Positions 1-5,561 of a DNA stretch of 6,064 nt are shown here, in pieces. A program made the translations under genes and the position numbers. How positions within the stretch are numbered: the first letter of the stretch is position 1; each line of letters opens with the position of its first letter. The notes under the pieces were generated by a model. It ran no database searches. It was given only the letters and a program-made list of their open reading frames with translations, and had not been told where the DNA came from. The stretch comes from an uncultured Collinsella sp. (lineage in GTDB: Bacteria > Actinomycetota > Coriobacteriia > Coriobacteriales > Coriobacteriaceae): positions 1 to 6,064 of the forward strand of contig CALGZY010000191.1 in NCBI GenBank assembly GCA_937934355.1, given 5' to 3'.

Positions 1-848
1 GACCCATCGTGATCGCACCCGCTATGAACAACGGCATGTGGAAGGCGCCGGCGACGCAGGCCAATATGGCCACGCTGCGCAAGCGCGGTGTCCACGTTGT
101 GGGTCCAGGCAGCGGCTACCTTGCCTGCGGTGACGTGGACACGGGACGCATGAGCGAGCCCGAGTACATTGTCGAAGCCATCTGCGAGGTGCTCAACCCC
201 GCACCTCAGGACCTGGCGGGCAAGCGCATCGTGATCACCGCCGGCCCTACGCACGAACCGATCGACCCCGTGCGCTTTATCGGCAACCGGTCATCGGGAA
301 AGATGGGCATCGCCCTGGCGGGGGAGGCCGCTCGCCGCGGTGCTGCCGTCACGCTTGTGCTGGGCCCGACGTCTCTCGACGTGGGTCGCGGCGTAGAGTG
401 CGTACGTGTGCAGACCGCCGCAGAGATGCTGCAGGCGGCGCTGGTCGCCTTTCAGACGGCCGATGCGGCTATTTGTGCGGCGGCTGTCGCCGACTACACA
501 CCCGCATCCCCTGCGGACCACAAACTCAAAAAGGCCAACGAACGCTTGGATCGCATCGAGCTCATCGAGACCGTTGATATTCTGGCTGAGCTCTCGCGCC
601 AGAAGGGTGAGCGCTGTGTGATTGGCTTTGCGGCCGAGACCGATAACGTCGTGGAGTACGCTGAGCGCAAACTTGCCCGCAAGGGCTGCGATGCCATTAT
701 CGCCAACGATGTCTCGCGCGCCGATTCGGGCTTTGGAACCGATACCAACAAGGCCTGGATTGTTAGCACAGCAGGGACGCAGGAGCTTCCTGTGCTAACA
801 AAACCCCAGCTCGCAGATACAATTTTGGACTTGCTCAAAAATAATTAA
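1..848 (+). CDS. coaBC: CoaBC (Dfp) bifunctional phosphopantothenoylcysteine decarboxylase / phosphopantothenate-cysteine ligase, 3' part
   Basis: This is the C-terminal part of the two-domain cytosolic flavoprotein that makes 4'-phosphopantetheine for coenzyme A: CoaB joins cysteine to 4'-phosphopantothenate using CTP, and CoaC decarboxylates the product. The window opens inside the gene (codons in frame from base 3), so the true start is not visible; the GTG at 9 is an internal valine. What remains of the CoaC domain has the PAMNNGMW motif (PxMNxxMW, substrate binding) and ACGDVDTGRM, matching the ACGDxGxGRM substrate-clamp motif. The CoaB domain starts near 'GKRIVITAGPT' and shows the Rossmann-like ITAGPTHEPIDPVRFIGNRS segment, SSGKMG, AAVADY, the KLKK lysine motif (HKLKKAN), GFAAET and ANDVS, all as in E. 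coli Dfp. The reading frame is intact to TAA at 846-848, and the C-terminus has normal length. A tRNA follows with its own promoter, so this looks like the end of a transcription unit. The family call is very secure. Confidence 0.96.
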   Translation, partial: PIVIAPAMNNGMWKAPATQANMATLRKRGVHVVGPGSGYLACGDVDTGRMSEPEYIVEAICEVLNPAPQDLAGKRIVITAGPTHEPIDPVRFIGNRSSGKMGIALAGEAARRGAAVTLVLGPTSLDVGRGVECVRVQTAAEMLQAALVAFQTADAAICAAAVADYTPASPADHKLKKANERLDRIELIETVDILAELSRQKGERCVIGFAAETDNVVEYAERKLARKGCDAIIANDVSRADSGFGTDTNKAWIVSTAGTQELPVLTKPQLADTILDLLKNN

Positions 849-856
849 AAAAGTTC

Positions 857-886
857 TTGCACAAGGGCAAAGTTTCGGGTTAATAT
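857..886 (+). promoter_or_regulatory. Probable promoter of the tRNA-Pro gene
   Basis: TTGCAC (857-862) and TAATAT (881-886) are separated by 18 bases in an AT-rich stretch between the coaBC stop codon and the tRNA. The expected transcription start is about 30 bases before the mature tRNA 5' end, leaving a short leader. The -35 box is a weak match, so the call rests mainly on spacing, AT content and position. Confidence 0.45.
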
Positions 887-928
887 ACTCCCTGTTGCGA
901 GCGAGAGCAAAGCAACAAACAAAAGCTT

Positions 929-1005
<77 letters not shown>

Positions 1006-1014
1006 GAAGTTTGC

Positions 1015-1049
1015 AGGTCAGGCACCTAGTGCCTGACCTTTTTTGTTTT
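1015..1049 (+). terminator. Rho-independent terminator of the tRNA-Pro gene
   Basis: An 11-bp perfect stem (AGGTCAGGCAC at 1015-1025 with GTGCCTGACCT at 1029-1039) encloses a 3-base loop. The T run TTTTTT (1039-1044) follows, then G and TTTT. It lies 10 bases after the tRNA CCA. Confidence 0.93.
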
Positions 1050-1191
1050 AAGCAATTGCTTAATTTTGATTAATCAACAGGGTGCCAAAAATCACCCTGC
1101 GCGATAATCGCCTTTTGCGGCTACTTGCGCGTTTTGCACACGCTTGGGCCGATTTATTAACGCGATATGAATCTACATACGCGTAGCTGGT

Positions 1192-1214
1192 ATACAGTCG
1201 AGTACAGACTGTAT
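1192..1214. repeat. Inverted repeat, 8-bp arms
   Basis: ATACAGTC (1192-1199) and GACTGTAT (1207-1214) are perfect inverted arms around a 7-base spacer. No T run follows, so it is not a terminator. It could be a repressor operator or a chance structure. The right arm overlaps the first copy of the direct decamer CTGTATTTAT. Confidence 0.5.
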
Positions 1215-1282
1215 TTATCGCAGCGATTTACACAGATATAGCGACTGTAACGAACAAGCGTGTCGCTGTATTTATTCCAGTA

Positions 1283-1309
1283 GCTCACTTGACCGGTGGA
1301 CAAGTGAGC
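1283..1309. repeat. Inverted repeat, 9-bp arms around ACCGGT
   Basis: GCTCACTTG (1283-1291) and CAAGTGAGC (1301-1309) are perfect inverted arms with a 9-base spacer that itself contains the palindrome ACCGGT. Arm length and symmetry fit a dimeric regulator site or an RNA hairpin. No T tract follows and no gene start is adjacent, so its role is unknown. Confidence 0.55.
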
Positions 1310-1468
1310 GATTGCAACGATATGCCAACCAGGATGGGCTCCATACGAGGACGCCGCAGGGGTAATGGCGGGGGAGTGCAGCAGGCGCTCTGAGAGCCGC
1401 TGTATGACCCCATGTCTCCTTAACTCGATAATTTGTGTTTCAAGCCACGAATCGGTCGAGCAATTGCC

Positions 1469-1502
1469 AAAAGAAAGGCCCATGCAGGATTGCACGGGCC
1501 TT
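1469..1502 (-). terminator. Rho-independent terminator after the DUF6273 pilin gene
   Basis: Read on the minus strand, AAGGCCCGTGC (1502-1492) pairs with GCATGGGCCTT (1485-1475), including one G-U pair, around a 6-base loop. TTTCTTTT (1476-1469) follows. It lies about 20 bases after the minus-strand stop codon at 1522-1524 and therefore ends the surface-protein transcription unit. Confidence 0.88.
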
Positions 1503-1521
1503 ACATCAGATCAAATTTGAG

Positions 1522-2139
1522 CTAGAAGCACCAAACGGGGCAGACGCAATACGAGTACCCCGCGTAGTCGGCGTACGTCGGGTCGCCGCTGCTGTCGACA
1601 TTGAGGAAGTAGTAGGAGTTGCTCGGATTCACCGAGCGCTCCCACCAACTGCTGCCAATCTTCAGACAGGCATTAACAGAATAGTTCTCCGTCACCTTGC
1701 CTTTGAAGGCCTCGTACTGGGTGCCCTCGGAGGAAGTCCAGGGATAGGATGCCCAATAGGAGGTGGGGGCGATCTCAGAGTAGCTGAGCAGGAACAGCTT
1801 GTCCGAGGTAGCCGTCACGGCGGCGTTCTTGTTCTCATCACCGCCCCCGACATTGTTCGATAGCTTTTTGACGGCCTTCACCTTGGACTGGAAATCGGAG
1901 GGCATCAGATTCCAGATCTTGCCGGAGTTCATTTTCTGACGGAGTTCAGACTTCTCCCAACCGCCGGCGTTGGTGTCAATCGCGTTCATGGGGGACCAAA
2001 TGCCCGTCGTGGTGGTGAGGAACGTGAGGCCCGCCTTGCCGGATCCGCCTGCAGGGTCATCATGATTGATGCCGATAATGCGGTAAGTCAGCGTCTTGCC
2101 ATCGGTGAGCTTCATCGAGAACTCGGTGCCGGCATCCAT
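1522..2139 (-). CDS. DUF6273-containing ectodomain fragment (downstream frame of the broken surface gene)
   Basis: This intact 205-residue frame carries almost the whole DUF6273 domain, a presumed C-type-lectin-like extracellular fold found in gut Firmicutes and Actinobacteria. Visible hallmarks are MKLTDGKTLTYRIIGINHDD near the start, GIWSPMNAIDTNAGGW, SELRQKMNSGKIW, LMPSDFQSKVK, DKLFLLSYSEI, YPWTSSEGTQYEAF, and the C-terminal SSWWERSVNPSN...VCPVWCF. The ATG at 2139 is internal to the ancestral protein and has no clear dedicated ribosome binding site, so this fragment probably is not made on its own. The same frame is open upstream to a TAA at 2292-2290, past the presumed frameshift. The ligand is unknown; a surface recognition or adhesion role is inferred from the attached pilin-type signal. 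Confidence 0.8.
   Translation of the reverse strand: MDAGTEFSMKLTDGKTLTYRIIGINHDDPAGGSGKAGLTFLTTTTGIWSPMNAIDTNAGGWEKSELRQKMNSGKIWNLMPSDFQSKVKAVKKLSNNVGGGDENKNAAVTATSDKLFLLSYSEIAPTSYWASYPWTSSEGTQYEAFKGKVTENYSVNACLKIGSSWWERSVNPSNSYYFLNVDSSGDPTYADYAGYSYCVCPVWCF
1525..1644 (-). other. Candidate hypervariable C-terminal segment of the DUF6273 domain
   Basis: After the WWERSV motif the protein ends with a run rich in Tyr, Asn, Ser, Asp and Gly, closing with CVCPVWCF. Many of these codons end in C (agc aac tcc tac tac, gac agc agc ggc gac, tac gcc gac tac). This is what adenine mutagenesis of AAC codons would produce in the variable repeat of a diversity-generating retroelement, which commonly sits at the 3' end of lectin-fold genes. 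No template repeat or reverse transcriptase is present in the window, so this is a suggestion. Confidence 0.35.
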
Positions 2140-2349
2140 CGCGGCCTTCGCCTTGGCGTAGGCGGGCGACGCCTCGCCCTTGGCGGCGATGTCCTCGGCA
2201 ACTGCCTTCTGCTCACCGAGGGTCCAGTCCTTCGCGTGCCCTTCGCGTCCTTGGCGAGCGCCGCCTGGACGGTCGCGGAACCCGCGCCGTTACCGCTGCC
2301 GGAACCGCTCGGTTCCCAAGTCCCACCTGCTGTCCCGTTTACCAATACT

Positions 2350-2523
2350 CCCGCCACCGTGTTGAACTGGTTCCTGATTGCCGACGAGACCCAAGGGCCG
2401 GCTATCATCACAACCAGGACGATAATCGCGATGACCAGAACGTACTCGATGGCTCCTTGGCCTCGGAGGCGGGTATTCCTAGGAGATACCCACCCCCCGA
2501 AGGTTAATTGCCGCTGCATGCAT
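2350..2523 (-). repeat. Copy 1 of the duplicated prepilin signal module
   Basis: The DNA encoding the leader, cleavage motif, hydrophobic helix and the segment NQFNTVAG is closely similar to 3459-3631. It includes an identical 23-base block at 2350-2372 (copy 2: 3459-3481), and the starts share the minus-strand string ATGCATGCAGCGG. Similarity ends at the linker, where the two ectodomains diverge completely. Confidence 0.85.
2493..2498 (-). repeat. G6 homopolymer tract at the start of the DUF6273 pilin gene
   Basis: Six Cs on the plus strand give GGGGGG, followed by TGGG, in codons 9-12 after ATG 2523. With six Gs, the frame of ATG 2523 hits TAG at 2481-2479. With five, it would enter the signal-peptide frame. 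The matching position in the upstream gene holds seven Gs. Confidence 0.7.
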
Positions 2524-2531
2524 ATGCGACA

Positions 2532-2538
2532 CTCCCTT
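2532..2538 (-). promoter_or_regulatory. Ribosome binding site that conflicts with the in-frame start
   Basis: AAGGGAG on the minus strand is 8 bases from ATG 2523 (out of frame with the signal peptide) and 12 from ATG 2519 (in frame). The better-spaced start is the homologue of the neighbouring gene's start codon, which supports the view that this copy is currently frame-shifted. Confidence 0.6.
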
Positions 2539-2590
2539 CGCATGGGGATTGATATTGCATGCAGAGCGTACGTTAAATCGAACCGACTAG

Positions 2591-2634
2591 CCCGTAACGT
2601 GCCGCTGAGGCAACGGCGGCACGGGTGCCCGCGC
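2591..2634 (-). other. Overlapping hairpins between the two surface-protein genes
   Basis: An 8-bp perfect stem pairs 2598-2605 with 2616-2623 around a 10-base loop. A second GC-rich inverted repeat (GGCAC/GTGCC, near 2619-2630) shares its arm, so the two cannot form together. No T run follows on either strand, so this is not an obvious terminator, and readthrough from the BspA-like gene into the DUF6273 gene is likely. It may be an mRNA processing or attenuating structure. Confidence 0.35.
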
Positions 2635-2668
2635 CACATAAACTGCTTGCCGTTTTGTTTCTTCAGAC

Positions 2669-3631
2669 CTACTGCCAGGCCTTCGGGAGGATAACGCCGG
2701 GGGCGCAGTGATTGAAGTCACTATGATTGGCATAGGTTGGGACATTCCAATCGGAACAGTCGAGGTTTAGATTTTTGCAATAGCTAAACATGCCGAGCAT
2801 ATCCATAACATCTGAGGTCTTCCACCCTGGTCCAAATTTCACGCTTTTCAGCGAACTGTCGGTGGAAAAAAGGAGACGTAAATCGCCGGCTTTCCGCGTC
2901 GTCCATCCGGAGATGTCAATCTCCTCGACCTTGTAAAGGTTTTTGAGCGCCGAGTCGAATTCGACGACCGAGGACGTATCCCAGCTTGAAATACTGAAGG
3001 AAGTCGCATTGCCGCAATACGCGAATGCGTGCTGCAGATTTGTGCAGTTCGACATGTCGAACTTTGCCAGATCAAAGCTCTTGCAGTTCTCCATGTACTG
3101 AAAGCAAAATGCCAACGAGTGGATTTCTATGCCATCGTCAATGGCCTTTACGGCCACGATATTATTTCTGTTAGGCCACCAGGGGGCAGTCGTCTTGCCG
3201 TCGTTTCCCACGGTCGCGGTGGCGTATCCATTTTCGAACCCCGTATACACCGCCGTCACGCGGCGGCTGTTGAGCATGTTACCGACTCTGGGGACCCCGC
3301 GGCGCTTGTAGAACATGAGGCTGTGGTCGTCCTCCGAGTACACGGCGAACGCTATCCCGTGAACGGGGTCCACGATGTCGGCGTCGGTCAACGACCCGTT
3401 GCCGCCGCCCGTGCCGCCCGACTCCCAGCTCCCCTTTGAGATTCCGTTGCCGAGCGTCCCCGCCACCGTGTTGAACTGGTTTGTGATCGCCGACGAGACC
3501 CACGGTCCCGCGATCAGCACCACCAGGACGATGATCGCGATGATCAGTACGTACTCGACTGTCGACTGCCCCTTCGGGCGGCGGGTAAATCTGGGAGATA
3601 CCCCCCCGAAAGGAATTTCCGCTGCATGCAT
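2669..3631 (-). CDS. BspA-family leucine-rich-repeat (DUF285) surface protein with class III prepilin signal
   Basis: This is an intact 320-residue surface protein. ATG 3631 is chosen because GAGAGGAG (3645-3638) lies 6 bases upstream. Residues 1-21 are a basic leader ending in RRPKG; cleavage after G21 would leave QSTVEY, with Glu at the +5 position typical of Flp/class III prepilins processed by a TadV/PilD-type peptidase. Residues 28-45 form the hydrophobic helix (VLIIAIIVLVVLIAGPWV), followed by NQFNTVAG and a Gly-rich linker (SGGTGGGNGS, about 71-80). Residues about 83-165 are an uncharacterised spacer. From about 170 on are BspA-type repeats with the rhythm FDMSNCTNLQHAFAYC, SSWDTSSV and ISGWTT, ending in VILPKAWQ, a common DUF285 tail. 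It lies first in a two-gene unit, 145 bases before the DUF6273 gene. A role as a minor pilin tip or cell-surface adhesin is inferred; no tad machinery is in the window. Confidence 0.9.
   Translation of the reverse strand: MHAAEIPFGGVSPRFTRRPKGQSTVEYVLIIAIIVLVVLIAGPWVSSAITNQFNTVAGTLGNGISKGSWESGGTGGGNGSLTDADIVDPVHGIAFAVYSEDDHSLMFYKRRGVPRVGNMLNSRRVTAVYTGFENGYATATVGNDGKTTAPWWPNRNNIVAVKAIDDGIEIHSLAFCFQYMENCKSFDLAKFDMSNCTNLQHAFAYCGNATSFSISSWDTSSVVEFDSALKNLYKVEEIDISGWTTRKAGDLRLLFSTDSSLKSVKFGPGWKTSDVMDMLGMFSYCKNLNLDCSDWNVPTYANHSDFNHCAPGVILPKAWQ
3459..3631 (-). repeat. Copy 2 of the duplicated prepilin signal module
   Basis: This is the partner of 2350-2523. It encodes the leader, GQSTVEY motif, helix and NQFNTVAG of the BspA-like protein. 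Conservation is highest through the helix (for example GPWVSSAI is shared) and stops in the Gly-rich linker, as expected for a swap or duplication point between modules. Confidence 0.85.
3601..3607 (-). repeat. G7 homopolymer tract at the start of the BspA-like pilin gene
   Basis: Seven Cs on the plus strand are read as ggg ggg g in codons 9-11 (Gly-Gly-Val) of the minus-strand gene, 24 bases after the ATG. The present length is in frame. Gain or loss of one base would stop expression of the ectodomain, so the tract is a candidate contingency site. Confidence 0.65.
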
Positions 3632-3671
3632 GTGCGGCTCCTCTCGGATTGCTTTGGCTGATGCTGCAGAG

Positions 3672-3700
3672 GATAGACGCGATTACTAAGGATGAGTCAA
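3672..3700 (-). promoter_or_regulatory. Probable promoter of the two-gene surface-protein unit
   Basis: On the minus strand TTGACT (3700-3695, five of six matches to the -35 consensus) and TCTATC (3677-3672) are 17 bases apart. They lie about 40 bases upstream of ATG 3631. The -10 box is weak, so an activator or extended contacts may matter. Confidence 0.5.
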
Positions 3701-3701
3701 C

Positions 3702-3718
3702 AATGCCGCAGCGGCATT
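3702..3718. promoter_or_regulatory. 17-bp palindrome next to the -35 box, candidate operator
   Basis: AATGCCGC and GCGGCATT are perfect 8-bp arms around a single central base. The site lies one base upstream of the -35 box of the surface-protein promoter and about 25 bases from the putative -35 of the divergent DUF1648 gene. It could serve a dimeric regulator of either or both. No regulator gene is seen nearby. Confidence 0.5.
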
Positions 3719-3744
3719 CACACTAAGAGGGTAAGGCGTTCGGA

Positions 3745-3771
3745 GTGACATCCCGTTCCAAAACGTATACT
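3745..3771 (+). promoter_or_regulatory. Probable promoter of the DUF1648 gene
   Basis: GTGACA (3745-3750) and TATACT (3766-3771) are separated by 15 bases, which is short but tolerable; each matches consensus at five of six positions. They lie about 50 bases before ATG 3820. A GTATAC palindrome overlaps the -10 box. Confidence 0.45.
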
Positions 3772-3819
3772 TGATTTAAGGCGGAGTGGAATGTGGGCGC
3801 GCAAGGAGATGCGGAATCG

Positions 3820-4446
3820 ATGAGAGCCTCAAAAAAAACTACTGCAGTGTTATCATCTTTCATCCTCTCTATTCTTCCATTTCTGATTCTATGGGCGGCT
3901 TGGTCAGTCCTCCCTGATACAATTCCCGCTCATTGGAGTGGGGGTGTGGTTGATCGATGGGGTAATAAGCTTGAATTGCTGGTTGTTCCGCTGTTTTCTC
4001 TGATTGGTTCTATTGCAATTTCTGTGTACCTTATTGTTTCCACGCGGCGAAGAGAGTTCGCGGATTTCTCTGTTCGAATGCGACGGGACTTTGTTGCGTG
4101 CTATATTTCTAGTCTTCTTTTATCGACAACCTGCTCAGTGATAATTGCCGTTTGGGTTCAGTTGATTCTTACGCAAAGCACTGCGGTTGATGGGGGACTT
4201 GGACTATCGATCCTGTATTCCCTTCCCGGGCTATATGTGATCTTGTGCGCTTTGCCGCCTTTTTATGCGAGCGGCGAGAGCAAAAAGGCAGAGCGCCTGA
4301 TAACAGTTCTTATTGGCGGCGCGGAGATTGTTCTTTGTGGAATAGTGCTTGAAGGTTCGGCTGCCTCTTATGCGATGATTGGACTGATGATTCTGTTCTG
4401 TGCGTTTGAGATTGTGTCACAGGTAAGGGATAGCCGGTCCTTATGA
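3820..4446 (+). CDS. DUF1648-domain integral membrane protein
   Basis: The 208-residue protein belongs, by its N-terminal motif, to the DUF1648 family (related to the SdpI immunity proteins). Helix 1 (about residues 9-31) is followed by LPDTIPAHWSGGVVDRWGNK at residues 31-50, the family signature. About five more hydrophobic segments follow (near 53-74, 93-118, 128-150, 161-180 and 184-201), giving roughly six helices. A Lys/Arg-rich N-terminus and the RRREF loop after helix 2 suggest a cytosolic N-terminus. ATG 3820 is preferred because of AAGGAG at 3803-3808, although its 11-base spacing is long. A GTG at 3793 is in frame and has GGAG 6 bases upstream, so it remains possible. Family members include proteins protecting against membrane-active toxins, but most are uncharacterised. 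No GntR or ArsR regulator or toxin gene is adjacent. Base usage is less GC-rich than in coaBC, which hints at separate ancestry. Confidence 0.88.
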   Translation: MRASKKTTAVLSSFILSILPFLILWAAWSVLPDTIPAHWSGGVVDRWGNKLELLVVPLFSLIGSIAISVYLIVSTRRREFADFSVRMRRDFVACYISSLLLSTTCSVIIAVWVQLILTQSTAVDGGLGLSILYSLPGLYVILCALPPFYASGESKKAERLITVLIGGAEIVLCGIVLEGSAASYAMIGLMILFCAFEIVSQVRDSRSL

Positions 4447-4945
4447 GTTGAATTACGCGCGTGCGGATATAAAGGTTGGCATGTTAAGCTGGTCGTTTTC
4501 TCGTTCTGGGACATTTGCAGTAGGATGAGTGGGACTAGGCGCGCTGCGGTGTGATGGTGACGGTTGAGACTTGTATCGCTGCAAATCCGCTGATGCACAT
4601 TTTGCTATTGGGCTTGAAGGTGGGACCGACAGGCCTTTGTTTGGGATGTTCCGGTCGTCCAACACGTGTTGCACGGCTTTATATTGTTACGCTCGTTCGG
4701 CGCTCCGTTGGAGCATTTCCGGGTTTGTCGGCATCATGACTTGGCCAAGTGACACGCTTGCCGGGACGGTTGTAACGCCGCGCCGGTTCCGTGTGCTCCT
4801 TCGTTGTTGGCCTGTCCAGCCGCGGGCGGATTCGGCCTCATGTTGTGGCGCACGGCCTTCAGGGGCTTCCCCTGGCGAGTTATGTTCGTCCGTATGGGTA
4901 AGGGTCGGGTTGAGCTGACAATCCCGTGTCGGAAGGGCTTACACC
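4447..4945. other. Non-coding or decayed region, no gene recognised
   Basis: Several short frames are open on both strands, but none has a ribosome binding site, a family motif and a sensible length together. No T-rich hairpin terminator follows the DUF1648 stop codon. A 5-bp hairpin (AGGGG 4861-4865, CCCCT 4869-4873) has no T run. The plus frame around 4840-4966 reads protein-like (for example WRVMFVRMGKGRVELTIPC) and then stops, so a decayed gene is possible. GC content rises toward the right end. Confidence 0.5.
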
Positions 4946-5561
4946 ATGCGCGCGATGACAGAGATTGAGTGGCTGGACGGCCGTGTGACGAAGGTGCCGG
5001 AGCTCGCCCTGGGCGATGCGCTCGGCGAGAGCGTCCAGGCGGAGCTCGATTTCGGGTTCGACGACGTGTTGGAGGGCCTTTGGGTTGAGGTGCGCCATCA
5101 TGAGCCGGATGAGGACTCGGACGGCGACCCGCGCGGGAGGGGCTGCGCACTGTACGCGGACTGCCGGTACAGCCTGGTCGAACCGTCGGACCTCGACCGT
5201 GTCTTCTGCATTCTTTACGAGGGGCAGCCGAGGGTCCAGCCGCGTCGCGGGGGAGCTCGTGAACCTTTCGCGGGCCTGCGCGTTGTCCTGCCTCATGCTC
5301 GGATCTCCCTACCCGCCAGGCGCCCTCGAGGCCCTGGCCGCGTGCGCTCGATACCTCTGCGGTCCGGCTTTCACGTCCGACCTCGCCGCCCGCGTCCGCG
5401 CGCGGATCCCATCCGGCCTCACGCGCTTGAATATCGAGCTGAGCCCAAACGATGACCCACACCCCATCGGTCTTCATGATGATGCCTCGATGAGCCAGCT
5501 CGCCCAGAGCTTTCGATACAGCCGGTTGAGTCGAACAGACTTTTTTTCGAGCTTGTCCTGA
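4946..5561 (+). pseudogene. GC-rich, frame-disrupted coding remnant of unknown family
   Basis: ATG 4946 has GGAAGGG (4931-4937) 8 bases upstream. The frame from there is acidic and codon-biased toward G/C at third positions for about 95 codons (MTEIEWLDGRVTKVPELALG ... LYADCRYSLV ... DRVFCILYEG). After about 5235 this frame turns Arg/Pro-rich like a shadow. The next frame then looks coding, with AGELVNLSRACALSCLMLGS and YPPGALEALAACARYLCGPA, running to TGA 5559-5561. A one-base insertion near 5225-5250 would join them into about 205 residues. I recognise no family. The antisense strand (5296-4880) is also open, as often happens in GC-rich DNA, so strand assignment is not certain. The sharp GC rise compared with both flanks suggests acquired DNA. 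Confidence 0.35.

Larger units (their letters stand above)
1045..1468. other. Intergenic region with inverted repeats, no convincing gene
   Basis: No frame here has a supported start codon and recognisable product. It holds a 16-bp perfect palindrome at 1048-1063 (TTAAGCAATTGCTTAA) and three hairpin-capable inverted repeats, at 1078-1099, 1192-1214 and 1283-1309. The decamer CTGTATTTAT occurs twice (1209-1218 and 1266-1275). A minus-strand frame is open from 1495 to 1157, but its start lies inside the terminator of the neighbouring pilin gene. A stretch near 1270-1340 reads as GWHIVAIAHLSTGQVSYW, which looks protein-like, so a decayed gene is possible. Confidence 0.6.
1522..2523 (-). pseudogene. 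Frame-disrupted prepilin-like surface protein (class III signal peptide + DUF6273)
   Basis: This is the second member of a tandem pair. The N-terminal module (frame of ATG 2519) has a basic leader, then G followed by QGAIEY, the type IVb/class III prepilin cleavage motif with Glu at +5. A helix VLVIAIIVLVVMIAGPWV and a Gly/Ser linker (SGSGSGNGAGS) come next. The coding frame then changes near 2239-2241: upstream reads QAALAKDAKG, while the next frame continues HAKDWTLGEQKAVAEDI into the DUF6273 domain. One extra base in the GGG there would give one continuous protein of about 332 residues, close to its neighbour's 320. The ribosome binding site AAGGGAG (2538-2532) is best spaced for ATG 2523, but that frame stops at TAG 2481-2479; ATG 2519 is in the pilin frame with a 12-base spacer. 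So there are two frame problems, one at the G6 tract and one at 2240. They could be mutation, phase variation or sequencing error. The shared promoter is upstream of the first gene; a terminator follows. Confidence 0.8.

Noticed and set aside
1078..1099. CAGGGTG...CACCCTG hairpin as a second terminator.
   Set aside because: No T run follows on either strand, and the tRNA already has a strong terminator upstream.
2062..2694. Plus-strand 210-codon open frame over the pilin genes.
   Set aside because: It is antisense to the recognisable DUF6273 and signal-peptide coding sequence and has no motif of its own.
4453..4674. Minus-strand 73-codon frame convergent with the DUF1648 gene.
   Set aside because: It has no ribosome binding site and no recognised motif, and the composition is low-confidence.
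4880..5296. Minus-strand 138-codon frame opposite the GC-rich remnant.
   Set aside because: Its start has no clear ribosome binding site, while the plus-strand frame does. I kept it only as an alternative in the remnant's description.
4734..5477. Long minus-strand open frame of 247 codons.
   Set aside because: Its translation is extremely rich in Arg, Pro, Gly and Ala with no family motif, as expected for an antisense shadow of GC-rich DNA.
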